64,000 nt of DNA from Pseudopyrenochaeta lycopersici (taxonomy: Eukaryota; Ascomycota; Dothideomycetes; Pleosporales; Pseudopyrenochaetaceae): assembly GCA_003313425.1 (NCBI GenBank), contig NHZP01000018.1, forward strand, positions 558,001 through 622,000, given 5' to 3'. The notes beneath the pieces are model-generated. The model had not been told where the DNA came from, did not search any database, and saw only the letters and a program-made list of their open reading frames with translations. Below, in pieces: positions 1-12,174 of this stretch. The stretch's first letter is position 1. The number at the start of each line of letters is the position of its first letter. Both the position numbers and the translations under genes were made by a program.

Positions 1-2942
1 AGTATTCTGAGGGCAAGGCACAACCGAACAAGGTATGTATCATCTCGGATAACTTCAGGGCTCATTAATTCACCCGAACAAGCAGCCTGGATGGCACCCA
101 GGTCACTCAGGTCGCATCAAACTCAACATGCTAACCTTTATCAGGGCATTCATGATGAGATCAGGTCCGCCAACAAGGCTCTGAACATGGTCATCTCGAA
201 AGCACTCAGTCGAGACTCCTTCTCGTTGAAGGCAAACAAATTCTTCGTCACGGGCGGTCATTCACGTCTCAGTGATTCGCTCTGCACTATGAGAGGATAT
301 TTCTACTCCATCAAGCCATCCATGGGCCAGATTATGCTTAACCTCAATGCCTGTACGAGTGCCTTCTACCAACCTATCCTAGTCAGTCAATTCTTATTGG
401 ACGAAGGCACCATTAGGGATAGGCATGAACGAGCCTCAACTTTGCGTGGCTTGAGGGTTCATCTGACTTACGATCCAAGGCATAGCGGTAACGAGAAGAA
501 ATCAAGTGTGGAGACCGCGGAGGCCTATATGAAGTCGATCGAGGGTATTGGAGATTCTTCTAACCGGCAGGAATTTACGATGAGGGGTCGAGATGGTCAG
601 TCGGACGAGACCTTGACTGTCCAGCAGTACTTTCAGAGGAGTAAGTCCTTTGCACATATAGACCCAGATCACAGAAATTATACGCTTCCGCGCCTTTTAA
701 ATTTAGCTAACCAACACAGCCTACAACATTAAGCTTGGTAATCCTTACATGCCAGCCATCAACTGTGGCACAAGTCAGAGGCCGCTGTGGTATCCTGCGG
801 AGGTACTCCAGATTCTTCCTTACCAGATATTCAAGCGCAGAGTTCCCGATGCCCTGACCAAGGGCATGCTTGATATCGCGTGCCACCATCCTACGCGCAC
901 TCGAACCCTTATCGAACATGAGGGTCTTCGGGAGCTGGGCCTCAACGCCGCCACTAAAGGCTTTGCACCTTTCGTAAGTTTGCATTTCTTTTCTTCGACT
1001 TCCTGGAAGTTCAGGCCTGGATCTTGTAAGGATTCTCAAAAATACTGATCGTTGCCAGAATGCTTGCCCTCCTATTCTCATCGATTCGCGTATGCTACAA
1101 GTTCCTGCTGCTGTTCTCGCATACCCGACGCTCAATTATGGCAATGGAAAGGTAGATTTGAATGATTCCAGGAACGCAAAGGACGGGAAGTGGAACATGT
1201 CGAACCGAAAGTTCTTGAAAACTCATGCTCACACGTCATTCAAAGTCTTCGTGATTGCCGTCCCTCGTGAGGATCATCGAGCCAGACTAAATGCTGACGC
1301 GGTAAACGCGATCTTTGAAGAATTCAAGAAAGCTGTAGAGAGGACCTACACCACTGGCAAAGTCAAACTCGTTGGGAAAGAAAACTGCCCGAATTTCGCC
1401 CGGCTCGACATTGCCCAGAAAGTCATGGTCAAGGCGAAAGAGAAGGACGCCAATTTTGTCTACCTCCTGTTGGAGAATAAGAGTATAGCAGTATACTCAG
1501 TCTTCAAGGACTTGGCCGATCGCACATGCGGAATGCACTCTCTTTGTTCTGTTTTCAAGGGGAGAAGAGACGAAAAGAGCGCCTATTTCAGTGACCAGTA
1601 TTGGGCAAACGTGATTATGAAAGTCAATTTGAAGGCTGGGGGTATCAATCACACTGTTCCAGAAGTCTCTGAGATAATGAAGGATACTTTGGTCCTCGGA
1701 GCGTAAGTACTGGTTCCTAACCCAGCCACCATTTTCACTAACATGCAAAAACAGCGACGTAACTCATCCCGGAACAGACTCGGTTCTAGGTACGCCATCG
1801 ATTGCAGCCATAGTGGGTTCGGTCGATCAGACTGGTGGCAAATTTTTCGGATCAATGCGTCTTCAACCACGAGACACTGCATGCGAAGATATCAAAGATG
1901 TCGAAGGCATGGTTACTGAGCGTATCAAGGATTGGTCCAAAAATAATGGCAACGTATTGCCAAAAAACATCTTGTACTATCGAGATGGTGTGAGTGATTC
2001 GGTGAGTACAACCTCTTGCGACTTATCAATCCACACTGACCAGCTACAGCAATATTCACAAGTCAAGGAGCGCGAGTTGCCACAGATTCGTAACGCTTTC
2101 GTCACAGCCGCGAAGACATTGAGGATCACGATGGTCCCTAATATGAAGCTGACCGCCATCATTGTCGCAAAACGCCATCATGTGCGGCTCTTCCCTCAGT
2201 CAGACAGTCCGCGAGATGCGGCGTGGGCGAATGGCAATTGCAAGCCCGGTACTCTTGTTGATACTGTTGTGACTTCGCCATACTTTCAGGATTTCTACCT
2301 CCAGTCCCATAACGGCATCAAGGGTACAGCGAAGTCGGCGCACTACTTTGTCCTGTGCAACAACATGGGCTTGAGTGAAATGGCCATCCAGCAATTCGTA
2401 AGTGGCAGCTACCGGCGCTTAGTTTGACTTGTCTTATTACGACGTCAAGACTGACCGATCGCTACAGACTCACCAACTTTGTTACACGTATGTCCGCGCC
2501 ACCATGGGGGTCTCGTACGCCCCACCCGCATACTATGCAGATCGTCTTTGTGACAGAGGCCGGTATGTATCTTGAGACGCTCAGCAACCCGTCTTTCAGG
2601 ATTGTTGCACTAACAGTTTTCAGATGTTACCTCCGCAGTTTTCTCGCTCCGCCACCAAACTCAGGCATCTTTGGTGCACAGAGGGTTATCAGGCTTCAGG
2701 CCGATCAACAATATAAGAACGACCGCGAGGCTAAATACAAGTCTCAACGCACTGCCGACAAGTGGGGCAAGATGACGGTGAAGTCGACCCAGGAGAAGCA
2801 GCAGGAGGAGTCGGACAAAGTCAAGGTGGACGCAGAAGTCAAAGAGAGGACATTTGAGAAGGCCGGCCAGGTGTTCTATTCCAATGGCAAGGGCAAGAAC
2901 CCATGGAAGGACAGCATTGCTGCGACCATGTTTTGGATGTAG
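1..2942 (+). CDS. Argonaute family protein, 5' end outside window
   Basis: This is the small-RNA-guided slicer of RNA silencing, related to fungal QDE-2. Exons read as 1-32, 145-640, 720-973, 1059-1702, 1755-2001, 2050-2397, 2468-2562 and 2624-2942; every junction keeps phase. The first complete exon carries the linker and start of PAZ, exon 720-973 continues PAZ (INCGTSQRPLWYPAE), and the PIWI domain follows. PIWI metal ligands are visible as Asp in GADVTHPG and Asp in YRDGVSDS. At the fourth position the sequence reads PAYYADRLCDRG, with Asp where animal Argonautes have His (PAYYAH); the family accepts D or H there. The N domain and start codon lie left of the window. The C-terminal tail is charged and ends NPWKDSIAATMFWM rather than the animal-type YFA. 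I see no frameshift, so the gene looks functional. Confidence 0.93.
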
Positions 2943-3580
2943 GATTGCTCTGTGGATCGAGAGAGTATCAGGTTGTTGTCGAGGAGTGAATGAGATGGAG
3001 ACATTGTGGTTTCAGCCGAGCATTGCTCACTGTGCTGTTCCCCTTTGAATACAGCTTTAAATAGCATCATTTCCGATCAGCCCCATTAAGCAATTGAGAG
3101 TGTGATGTAGTAATCTTTTCCCCATCATTCACTCGCCTTTGGATATCCTTCAATGATGATCAAAAGCGAATCCATCGATGGCCAAGCACTCCTTCGTCGC
3201 GGCTTGACTTCAGTGGGATTTCCTTACTGAAACTTCGTCGGCATTGAGCGGACCATCCATGTTATTCTACATGAGTAACGGGATATGGAACATTCACTCC
3301 TCGGTAGACGTATAAATTTTACATGAGTAGATCAAGTCCTGAGAAGTAGCGATGTCCTTTGCATATGCTCTTGATTCGACATATGTTCACGACGGAAAAA
3401 AAAAGAGATGGATCCCGATCAATGAAGCCTTTGTGTTGAGATTTGAACATTTGAAAAAGTTGCTCATATAGATAAACTCCCTGCAGCACCTAATATCCAC
3501 ACAATATCGATTGAAACATTGCCCGTCCAAAAAACGCCCACAGATGCAAATGGCCATCTCTAACTCTTCACATTCTCTGA
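2943..3580. other. Intergenic, convergent 3' ends
   Basis: This lies between the stop codons of the Argonaute gene and the oppositely oriented ERV41. It should hold both 3' UTRs. I see no ORF, repeat or RNA gene in it. Confidence 0.6.
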
Positions 3581-5006
3581 CTATTCCCAGGCCTGTTTTT
3601 CCTGGGCGGGCGTACCCAACATGCCCATGTCATGTCCCCTGTTCTTCTGTCTCCTGCCCCAGGTCTCAAGACTCCAATCGTACATTTGCCATGCCCAGCC
3701 GCCGGCAACCATGACGCCGCTGATGACGTTGACGAGGCGGACTACTAATCGCCAAAAGCCGCCCCACTCCTCCACTACACTCAGCATGATGGGCTCGATA
3801 TCGAACTTGACAAACACGCCTGGAACGTAGGTCTCTGGCACATTGTGTGACTGAGAGGTAACGGCGTACTGGTTCGTCTTGATGGCGTGCGTGGTGTGGA
3901 AGATGGAGGATGCGGGGTGGTTCTTGGGGTTGCGGTTTACGGAGTCGAGGAGCGGGATGAGGGAAGAGTCGTCAGTGTAAATGGTCGGTACGATGGAGAG
4001 GTAGTATTGAAACTTGTAGAAATGGTCGGCTTCAGTGGGTGTAACGGCGATGGTGTTGTCGAGCGGGTTGGTGAGGGAGGGATAGTAAGGGCCGAAGGAC
4101 ATCTCGCGAATGATGTGGGAGAAGTTGAATGCTGTAAGTAATCATTAGCACATGCTTCTCTGTGCACCATTGTCGTGTGATCGTAGGGACTAAGGTAACT
4201 TACTCGAGTGGTCCAAATGCTCTCCAAACTCCATATATCCGTGGCCTCTTGCAGTGATGTGAAAGTCACCCTGAACCTTGTTTCCGTCCAGTGAGCCATA
4301 CAATCTGCAGCTATCTGTCTCGCCCCTGACCCTCGGCGTCTTGGAGAACTTCTTCTTCTTCGCCTTGCCCAGCTGCTCGTGCACATCCCAGTTCTCGTCC
4401 CAGCCCGGGGCGCTATCCGCCTTGTTCAACTCGTGAATCCCCTTGTCGGAATTCTTGCCAGTCCACGATGCCCAAGTGGTGGGGTCCTTGCGTAGTAGGT
4501 CGCCGGCAAGAGTGCGGTCGCCTGCAGCGTCTTGCATGTTCACGTGCAGGTCGGCGCAGCGCATGGCGACGATGATGTCGAGGTTTATTTGCATGTCGTG
4601 TGAGACGCCCTTCTCGACGGAAAAAGATTGGGAGGTGGTTCCGGCAAACCAGCGCGATATCTCACTCCATGCCAGGTAGATGCATGTGAGGATGAGGGTT
4701 ACGGTCCACGCGGAGGAATTGCGCCCTTGCACGAGGTATGTCTTTTTGGTTTTGGCTATTCCCTACATGTCAGTCTGAGCTCTGCAAGTCTAGCTGGGCG
4801 TGAACATGTCGCACGGGCGCTATGTGCTGCAGTATCAAGTTGGATAGTAATGACGCAAAAGTAGCTGCCCTATAACAAACCCAAGGCTCTTAATTCTCTA
4901 CACTGGGAGAAAACAACTTACGGAAAGCGTCGAAACTGGACACAATCCCACCCTTTGCAGGCCCAAACGCATCCTCGCTATGGCCATGCTCCCCGAAGCC
5001 GTTCAT
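3581..5006 (-). CDS. ERV41: ERGIC/COPII vesicle protein Erv41-like
   Basis: Erv41 forms a complex with Erv46 that cycles between ER and Golgi in COPII/COPI vesicles and retrieves ER residents. Three exons on the minus strand, 4922-5006, 4204-4755 and 3581-4131, give about 395 aa. The start was set by the conserved N-terminal FDAFPKTKKTY block, which only forms when exon 1 ends after one base of the Pro codon. Two membrane segments flank a large lumenal domain: the first follows at about residues 43-60 (WTVTLILTCIYLAW), the second is near the C terminus (VVRLVNVISGVMVAGG). The family signature FNFSHIIREMSFGPYYPSL spans the second junction. The length matches the family and I see no damage. An Erv46 assignment is less likely because that family's cysteine-rich lumenal block is absent. 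Confidence 0.9.
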
Positions 5007-5434
5007 GGTGGGCAACACAGTCGCGCAATCAGGATGCAGCAGACCCAATTGCGACTTGGAGGGGAATTTAAAATCTAATAGAAGGAAGGAAGGGCGGGGT
5101 TGGTAAAGGAGCGACGTTGACAATTTGCGGGCTGTTACGCGGCTCGCAATCGCGAAAGGCCACCTTAGAGTTGCAGCTACGGCCAAAGTCCGTGCGGCCG
5201 GAAGAGGCTGGATTGGGAAGGCCCGCCACGTGCCGACCTTGTCCTTCCCTCTCCATACTACTACTGGCACATTGACTACGATTAGGTACTGCTTGTATTG
5301 ATTCATAAATTCATTCATACGCGCATCTCGCAGACACTACATTAAGTCATCTGCCGAAGGCATAAACACCTCCAGGCCTCTTGAAAGGCACCCCTGGATA
5401 CCCCACCAGTCCAACATTACCACTCACCATTTCT
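5007..5434. other. Intergenic, ERV41 upstream region
   Basis: This holds the ERV41 promoter/5' UTR (minus strand) and the 3' end of the next minus-strand gene. A C/T-rich stretch near 5400-5520 continues into that gene. No further gene is apparent. Confidence 0.5.
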
Positions 5435-6233
5435 CTACGCACTCTCATCCTTCAACCCACTAAACTTACTCTCCCCGTCATTCTCCAGCCCCTCACTCCC
5501 CCCTCCCACCCCCGCAACTTCAGCCCTCTTCCTAGCAAACTCCTGCTCCGCAACCCTCGCAGGATCATTCTTCGTGCCAATCGCCCCAAACTTGGTGTTA
5601 CCCTTCAGATCAGGGTCCTCAGTAATGTTCTTGCCCTTGGGCTTGTACACTCCCTCCTCGGGGTCTTGGCCGGCATAGGCCTCAATGGGCGCAATGTTGC
5701 CTTGCACGCCCTTGTCGAAGCCAGATGTGCCTGTGGTCACACCGCGCTCGATTCGAGACGAATTCACGGCGCTGCCGAGAGAGTTGTAGGTTGGGCCTAC
5801 GCCGGATTCTTTACCGAGGCCTTTGGCGGAGCTGATTGTCTTTTCCTCACCCCATCCTTCCTCTGCTTCGCGGGCGTGGGCGTCGACGGCGGGGTCGAGC
5901 CGAGTCGCGTTGGAGGTGTCGGTTGTGTTCGTTGTGGTTGAGGAAGATGGCTGCCCTGATACTGCGGCTTTGGGGTTATCTTCGCCAAAGTCGCCGTCAT
6001 TCTTGAGGGACTGGGCGGCTAGAGAGTCGGATGTGATCACGCCAACACCCTCTTGGATGGGGTTGCGGGTCGATTCAGGGTCGGTTGTGACCTGAAGGTG
6101 ATGTTACCTACTGAACTTATGTGCCTTGAAAGTTTGGAACGCGCTCAGATTGGAAATGGGTAAAGCAATCGGAGTGTGCCCGGTATGACCAGCTTCAAGA
6201 GTAGCATACCTTTTGTCCGTGACCACCAGGCAT
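5435..6233 (-). CDS. Disordered hydrophilic stress-type protein A
   Basis: Two minus-strand exons, 6210-6233 (encoding MPGGHGQK) and 5435-6091, give 226 aa. The short first exon is supported by a good donor (GTATGC), an acceptor CTTCAG and phase 0. I do not recognise a named family. The product is hydrophilic, rich in Gly, Ser, Asp, Thr and Lys, has no Cys, no membrane segment and no signal peptide, and shows short Gly-turn motifs (NSLGSAVNSS, KFGAIGTKNDPAR). This composition resembles LEA/dehydrin-like protectants that many ascomycetes carry as conserved hypothetical proteins; that role is inference. A perfect TGACGTCA lies 207 bp upstream, and the two similar-looking genes at 6903-7283 and 41437-42495 also have one. 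Confidence 0.75.
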
Positions 6234-6902
6234 CTTGATCGTGTGTTATTGCTTTTTGTCAAGTTGAACTAAGATGAGTCTTCCGTACGAGAGCAGTGAA
6301 ATAGGAAACAAAACACAGTAGTATTATTTCAAGACAATTCAATGTACCAAATCCGGATCATATACACTCCTTACCAGTTGTGACATATGGCGTGCCCTTG
6401 CGTCATGCTCCCAAAGCCACGACCGATTACACTCTATTGTGACGTCAAGCCATCCGAGCCAGCCCTAACGAACCCAACCCCGCTAAAAAGCTAGATGAAG
6501 ATCGAAATTGAGCATGGCAACCATGTTCTGGATTCGTGACTAGCTCATGCGCGTTGCCGCAGACATGGCGTCGAGACGGACCTAAGTCCGCAAACTCATC
6601 CATTCACGCAACCATCACGCTTGTAGTTTGAGGCTATGGGATTTTCCAAATTGCCCATGACTTCAATAGAGCGATAGCATCAGGAGGAATTCAGATATTT
6701 AAAGCAGAAGTCATTCTATATCGTCATATAACCAGTCGTTCAATTCGTACATAGATTATCGTAAACACTGCTCTTGCAGTCGAGGCTATCAATCGCAGTG
6801 AAGACAGCCATCAATGGTCGTTAACTACCGACCATCCTCCAAACTAGAGATATAATAAACACCCCTACGACCATGAACACGCCATGTGTTCAGTCCAGCA
6901 GT
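6234..6902. other. Intergenic between two stress-type genes
   Basis: Promoter region of protein A and 3' region of protein B, both on the minus strand. Apart from the TGACGTCA at 6440-6447 I see nothing coding. Confidence 0.5.
6440..6447. promoter_or_regulatory. CRE/ATF palindrome TGACGTCA upstream of protein A
   Basis: An exact 8-bp ATF/CREB palindrome, 207 bp upstream of the start codon at 6233. In filamentous fungi the bZIP factor AtfA acts through CRE-type sites on stress and spore genes; binding here is inferred from sequence only. Confidence 0.5.
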
Positions 6903-7283
6903 CTACTGCTTGATCCCAGAGCTAGGATCGTTCTTGCTCGGGTATCCATAGTCCTTGCCAGTTGTGTCCTCAAGTCCCGAGTGGTTCTTCTGATCACGAG
7001 TAACCGCATCGTTGGGGATACCACTCAATCCATCCTTGGCCTCGCGACCTGAGCTGCCAGCATGCCCTGTCGCCGGCTCACGGAGAGAGCCACCACCAGA
7101 TGAGATGCCTCCTTCGACGCCCCCAGATCCGACGTTCACGGTCCGTGCATCGGCCGAGTTAAAGTCTGAAGCGGCAGGCGGTTGGTCGGGAAGAGGGAGG
7201 TTGGCTTTGCGCTCGTCGACAATCGAAGGGTTGGCCTTCATGTCGGTCGTGGTGTTGGAATAGCCTTGTTGACTGGAGACCAT
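6903..7283 (-). CDS. Disordered hydrophilic stress-type protein B
   Basis: Single exon, 126 aa, starting MVSSQQGYSN at 7283. An upstream in-frame Met at 7334 exists, but the downstream start gives the usual compact N terminus. I cannot name the family. The product is hydrophilic, Gly/Ser/Asp-rich and apparently unfolded (GSGGVEGGISSGGGSLREP), without Cys, Trp or a membrane segment, and ends KNDPSSGIKQ. It lies in tandem with protein A, is of similar character and also has an upstream TGACGTCA, which suggests co-regulated stress or desiccation proteins. No clear sequence repeat links A and B beyond composition and short motifs such as KNDP. Confidence 0.7.
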   Translation of the reverse strand: MVSSQQGYSNTTTDMKANPSIVDERKANLPLPDQPPAASDFNSADARTVNVGSGGVEGGISSGGGSLREPATGHAGSSGREAKDGLSGIPNDAVTRDQKNHSGLEDTTGKDYGYPSKNDPSSGIKQ

Positions 7284-8255
7284 GTTTGCTTTTGTTGTGG
7301 AACTAAGAAAAGTTAGCAAGGTGAATCTTGACAAACAAGTTTTACCATGTTCTGGGTCTTGAATGTCCGAGAGCTCAGTCTTGGAGAGTTGTCGTTATGC
7401 CGATGTATCCGGGTACACTTACATTATTGGTATGGATATAAGTTTACAGAGTCGTGATAATCGAATTTGATTGTTTGTTTATGATTGAATTTGAGGTACT
7501 GATATCAGAAAGAAGTCATATCTCTTGGAGCTGTGTTCGAAATTTATGTTGCATGGGGAGCTCTCGCCCCACCGTGACGTCAAATGATGTCGCGCCTCAT
7601 CGACGATTCTCGACAACTACAGAATCCTCAAAAAGCGGGCCGTGGGTCACACGAGCGTCACCGACCGGGTACGTTCATCGAACAAAGTAAGTATTAGCGT
7701 GTCTTTACTTCGCAAGGGCTGAGCCGCAAGGTCTTGGCCGGCTGGGAAAAGGATGCCTTCTGGCCTTACGGAAATGTTACCCAATGGGTATTCATCGATG
7801 CCTTCAACGTCAGCTCAGGCCACTTTAGTAGTTCAAAACTGGAAATAAGACTTTCTAAAGCATCATATAGATGGCAGTACTACCATCAAACGAAAACTTG
7901 ACAGGAACGAACTGTGAAAATATACCCAGAATGATTCGATGAATGATTGTCTGTGTACGTATGTCCATCTGTCGCTTTACTAAGTCTATAATTACTACCA
8001 GTCTGTCTTTATGATATAAAACAATCTTCGAAGGAGATTGGATGAGCCTGAGAGGAGCGGTGTGCGGAAGTGTGTCTGAAGATGTACGTTATGGCAGTCC
8101 ACCTAAACGATGTGATATATGATGCCTGTGTTCATGCATTCTGCAATATTATTGAATGATTTTGCTTCGATGCCTATGATTAGGGGTTCGTTGTGGGAGA
8201 TGTTGGATAGGTGGTTGTCCATCAGTGGCGGAGTCTCTTAGCATGAGAGTGCTAA
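7284..8255. other. Intergenic, about 1 kb
   Basis: Upstream region of protein B, then 3' flank of the NmrA-like gene. Only short, low-quality ORFs are present. The sole notable site is the TGACGTCA at 7575-7582. Confidence 0.5.
7575..7582. promoter_or_regulatory. CRE/ATF palindrome TGACGTCA upstream of protein B
   Basis: An exact TGACGTCA, 292 bp upstream of the start codon at 7283. It is the same motif as that found upstream of proteins A and C. Confidence 0.5.
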
Positions 8256-9425
8256 TCAGGGTACCGATGCCCAGTTGCGCAAGAACCAGCTTCGAAAGGT
8301 GATAGGCTGTATGTCTGGAAAGACTAAGTTGAGGTGCGCTGGTATAGCGAAGTCATACCGGCCCTCAGCCGTCGCAAGCAGTGGGGCAAGGCGCCTTTCT
8401 CTTGCACGGTCACCTCCCATTTGAGCCACTGTCATTTGGTATTGGAGATCTGTTCGTTTCAGTCAATCATAAAAGCGAAATTGGAGCGCTTAGAACTTAC
8501 TAGGAGGATTTTGGTATTCGATATTGGTCCAGCCTCGATCTTCCGTGATGTCAGTCAAAGCACTTAAAATGCATCAAGGTACAGGGGAGAATACTTCTGC
8601 AAGCCCTGATGGTCTCTACAAGTGCGCTAACAGTCATTCTTTCTCCACACATGGACATTTCTGGGGCCCAAGTAGGCATATCCAATGATCTGACCACAAA
8701 TTTTGCCACGTCTTCCGCTGAGGTTAGGCACAGGCATGCCAAATTTTGTGCCGCATCCCAGACTGGCGCAACTGAAACCATGTTCCGAGGGTCTGCAATG
8801 TAATCCCCTTCCTTGCCGTAATTCGTGCCAACACTCATCCGCTGAGAGGCCAACCCGCCGACAGCGAACCGTTCGTAGAGTATGCCGCAGACAAAGACAG
8901 TAAATTGTATGTATCCTTGATAGTATTGTAACAAAGACAAAGCAGAATTTCTCCCGCGGTCGAGCAGATCGTTTTGCCCTCGCAAGCCTGGCTGGCCCTC
9001 GAACTCCGCCGGTGCAAAACGGCGCACCCGACACTGCACAGCAGCCTCGATGAGCCGCAGTTGGGATGTTCCAGTTACGGTAGATATGATGGTATCAACG
9101 CCCATTAACGCATGCTGAAGTGACGAGGGGCTGTTATAATCGACAACTTGACACTGGTATCCCTGAGATATAAGAGCCGTTTGACGCTGCATATAGTTAG
9201 ACTTATTCGTGAGAGGGCCGGGAAAATACGGAAGACATGTAAAAGAACTTGCTATTCTCGATAGTATGACCAGTTGATGACTGGTAGAGTCGTTTATTGT
9301 TCTTGCAATCAAAAGTGCTAGACCGCAAGTGCCTGCAAAGCGGATGACACAAATTCAGTAGATGTCTCATTTATTGTCAATATGGGTCTCTTACCTGCCA
9401 CCGCGACGCGCATATTTGCTGGCAT
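8256..9425 (-). CDS. NmrA-like / isoflavone-reductase-like NAD(P)-binding protein
   Basis: Atypical short-chain dehydrogenase of the NmrA/isoflavone reductase type; its substrate is unknown. Minus-strand exons 9395-9425, 8595-9332, 8501-8539 and 8256-8449 give about 333 aa, normal for the family. The N terminus reads MRVAVAGTCGLALLIA, a Rossmann start whose glycine motif departs from the usual GGTGGLG. Further family marks are VDTIISTVTG, RFAPAEFEG, the MTVSALVE block and the C-terminal HLNLVFPDIQPITFRSW. Exon 2 contains a segment (PYFPGPLTNKSNYM) without counterpart in typical members; it could be an unspliced in-frame 45-nt intron ending before 9190. The exon 2/3 donor is also uncertain by 12 nt. 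Possibly an active reductase or a regulator-like NmrA; decay of the cofactor site cannot be excluded. Confidence 0.75.
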
Positions 9426-12174
9426 TGCAGTTTGATCGCCCCTGACGAGACTTCAGATGAATATAGTGAGCGACGTAGACGTTGTGCAACTTCGCAGCAC
9501 CGTAGAGATATGGTTCATAAGTTGGGCATCAGGGTCGCACACACCAGCCCCTGACCGTTGGAGAAGATATCGAGGTCCGTGACTCACAGGGATAAGACTG
9601 GACTTGAGGACGGTGAAGGTACGCGTAAGTCCTGTTTACCGGCGTGAGAAGCCTGCTAGAGCCATGCAGAGCAACACAAAATAAGAACATTGCTTTCAAT
9701 ACAACACACTGAAATGTAGTGAACACATTAATTTCACCAATAGGAAGGCAATGGAGGACAACGTAAAAGCAACCGGCACTAATTACGAACGAACAAATTT
9801 CTTGTCGGGCCTAGCGTTGGCAAGGGCACAAAGCAGCTGCCACCGTCTTTTGCTACTTCCAAGGGTGATCGGAAGTGAGCGAGGGAGGACTCAATAGACT
9901 TCTACGAACGGACTTCCTGTCCGTTTGGGTACGGTTGCCTTGTTTGAACGCCTCTTCCGTGACCGAACTCAATGCTCTATTGTCCAGAGCCTCGCTGATT
10001 CGCCATGTAAAAGTAGGTGAGCATGCCTATAACTCTTGGCTGCACAACAGACACATGAGAAGTAGAGAGCACACCCGGTATAATGTGGGATGCCCAACAA
10101 CGACAAGAGAGGAATAGGTGCCTAAACACTGTATTGCCTGAGAGCACTGGAAATGAGGCCGATGAAAGAGCGCTGTTGCTGTGACGAATGAGCGCTGGAT
10201 GCGCTTCAAACGCATGCAGGGTGATACAACGCCGACGGTGTTGCTTGGAGCCCAGATCCATCCAATCAGAAAGGGTAGCTGAGCATCTACAGTCATGAAC
10301 GGCCTCCTGGGAGAGTTTCCAAGGGCGTGGTACACACGACCTTTGGGTCCCGAAAGCCTTCGTCACTCACGACAAGGCCACAGAACGTAAACGTGATCCA
10401 TAGGGCTAGCCCTATCCCTCACTCCCAACCGCAGTTTAAGGCTTCAGCGTGTTGGAAGCTCAAGCGAAGCTTTGGTATGCACATCCGGCTGCATGGGGAC
10501 GATCTGGTGGCGGTCGAAACGGGTCGCCTCGAACGGAGGCAAAAACAACTTGCTAGGCGAACGTGGAGATTGTTTGCTGAAATTCTCACCAATCATCATT
10601 CGAAGAGAGTGACTGCACGCTGCTAGGAAATGACAAAAAAGGGAAATGGGGCCAAACCGGTGACGCTATGAACGTGACACAAAAAGTCGCTAGTGCTGCA
10701 GGCAACCCACGTTCCGGAGCAAGTGTCCATAGAACGCAAATTGAAAGGCATCAACTTTGATGCATATCTTAGTGCACTGTAAGCCACATTACGATGTGGT
10801 TTGCCCGGTCCTTGGTTGGGTTTGCACGGCAGTTACTGATGCTAGCGCACAACAAGCCAACGTCAGAACGCCATCCGGGCAGGAAAAGTACTGCTTCTGA
10901 CAAATTTGAAAGGTGTTTGGAAACATGAAACACCAGCTCTTGCTCTTAGAGAACTTCTGCCTGAATGAATCGCTATTCACCGGTAGCTGTGGGGTAGATG
11001 GTGCAGGGGAGATAGATCATGAGCAATGGCGAGTGGTGTCCGGATCTGCCGCAAGTCAGATGCTCGGAGGACAATTGGTTTCGCGAGTGTACGGCATTTG
11101 TAGTTGTAATCGTAAGGAGGTTAATTTTTCAGCTCGTCTTATGGCGCGTGCCGCCAAGTAGGAGAGACTCGAGGCTGGATTCATTGTGCTCGCAGTTGCC
11201 GCATCGTTGCCTGGGCTTGTTGCAGTAATTGGACGGATAAGGGCGTTACAATGAGTCGACGGAGGTCTCCGGTGGTCTTCTGAGGGTTGGATGCTTGAGT
11301 GTGCGCCATACCGTAACGTAGCGTGCGTGTCGGTCATCTCACCACGGTGTTGTTGCCTAAAGGTATCCTAGCCTAAAATTTTCGGGTCGCCACTCTGTTC
11401 AGCGAGAACGGTGAGGGGTTGTCACGCAAGTCATGTGAAAAGGAACTCAAGAAGAAAGGGTTGTACCTCCTACTGAAGGAAGGAATTCGTCGAGGCAGAA
11501 GGAATTTGTCTTCAAAGAAAGTTGAAGAAGGGACCGAAGGAGTTAGCGCATCACGTGCGCACGCGTCAACCTGCAACACACCAAGTCTCTATCAAAAGCA
11601 TGGCAGATCCAAGTATTGATGCTTAGCGAAAAACAATCGCCTTTGCAAGGTATTGAGGCGTTCCATTACGCGCTAGCAGTGGCTTGGCCAGGTTTAGATG
11701 GAATCAGTCTGCAAGCACTGCGATGCAGGGCAACGACGCGACCCTTGATGCTGCGCAGCAGTGCAAACATACTTTGGAAGCTGAACGCGGAGCTCGAGCT
11801 GCAGAGGTGAACCGCAAGACGCGTTCCTCGGCCTTTGGTCGTAACCAGCCGCAGGTACGGAGACAAATAGAGATTCAGGTAGATGGCAAAAGCGTACGAA
11901 ACACGCTCATAAAACGGCGAATTACTCCAGGCCTGTCTGGTACGAGCATGAGGCTGGAATCCACAATGTGCACAGACTCCAGGTTCGCTCAAAGGGCAAG
12001 GTGCATGCACGACATAGCGCGGCTCGGACTATCTGTGATACGCGATTGAAGACGCGCCTCACAACACGTCCCTGCCACCATATTCATTCGCATGACTTTC
12101 GCTTTGTCGCTCTCGTGCCAATTGATTCTCTAATACCTTCTCTCCCTCAAACTTTGTGTTCTGGCTGCATCCCA
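9426..12174. other. Gene-free 2.7-kb interval
   Basis: No ORF here shows recognisable family similarity, and those present are short and overlap on both strands. It contains the upstream regions of the NmrA-like gene and of the homeobox gene; the last 100 bases are C/T-rich, as is common before fungal start codons. I found no terminal repeats or tRNA. Confidence 0.5.

Noticed and set aside
5381..5941. 186-codon plus-strand frame
   Set aside because: Antisense to protein A; low-complexity composition mirrors that gene, with no independent support.
10789..10980. Small Cys-containing frame resembling an effector
   Set aside because: No N-terminal signal peptide, and the frame overlaps others in a gene-free interval.
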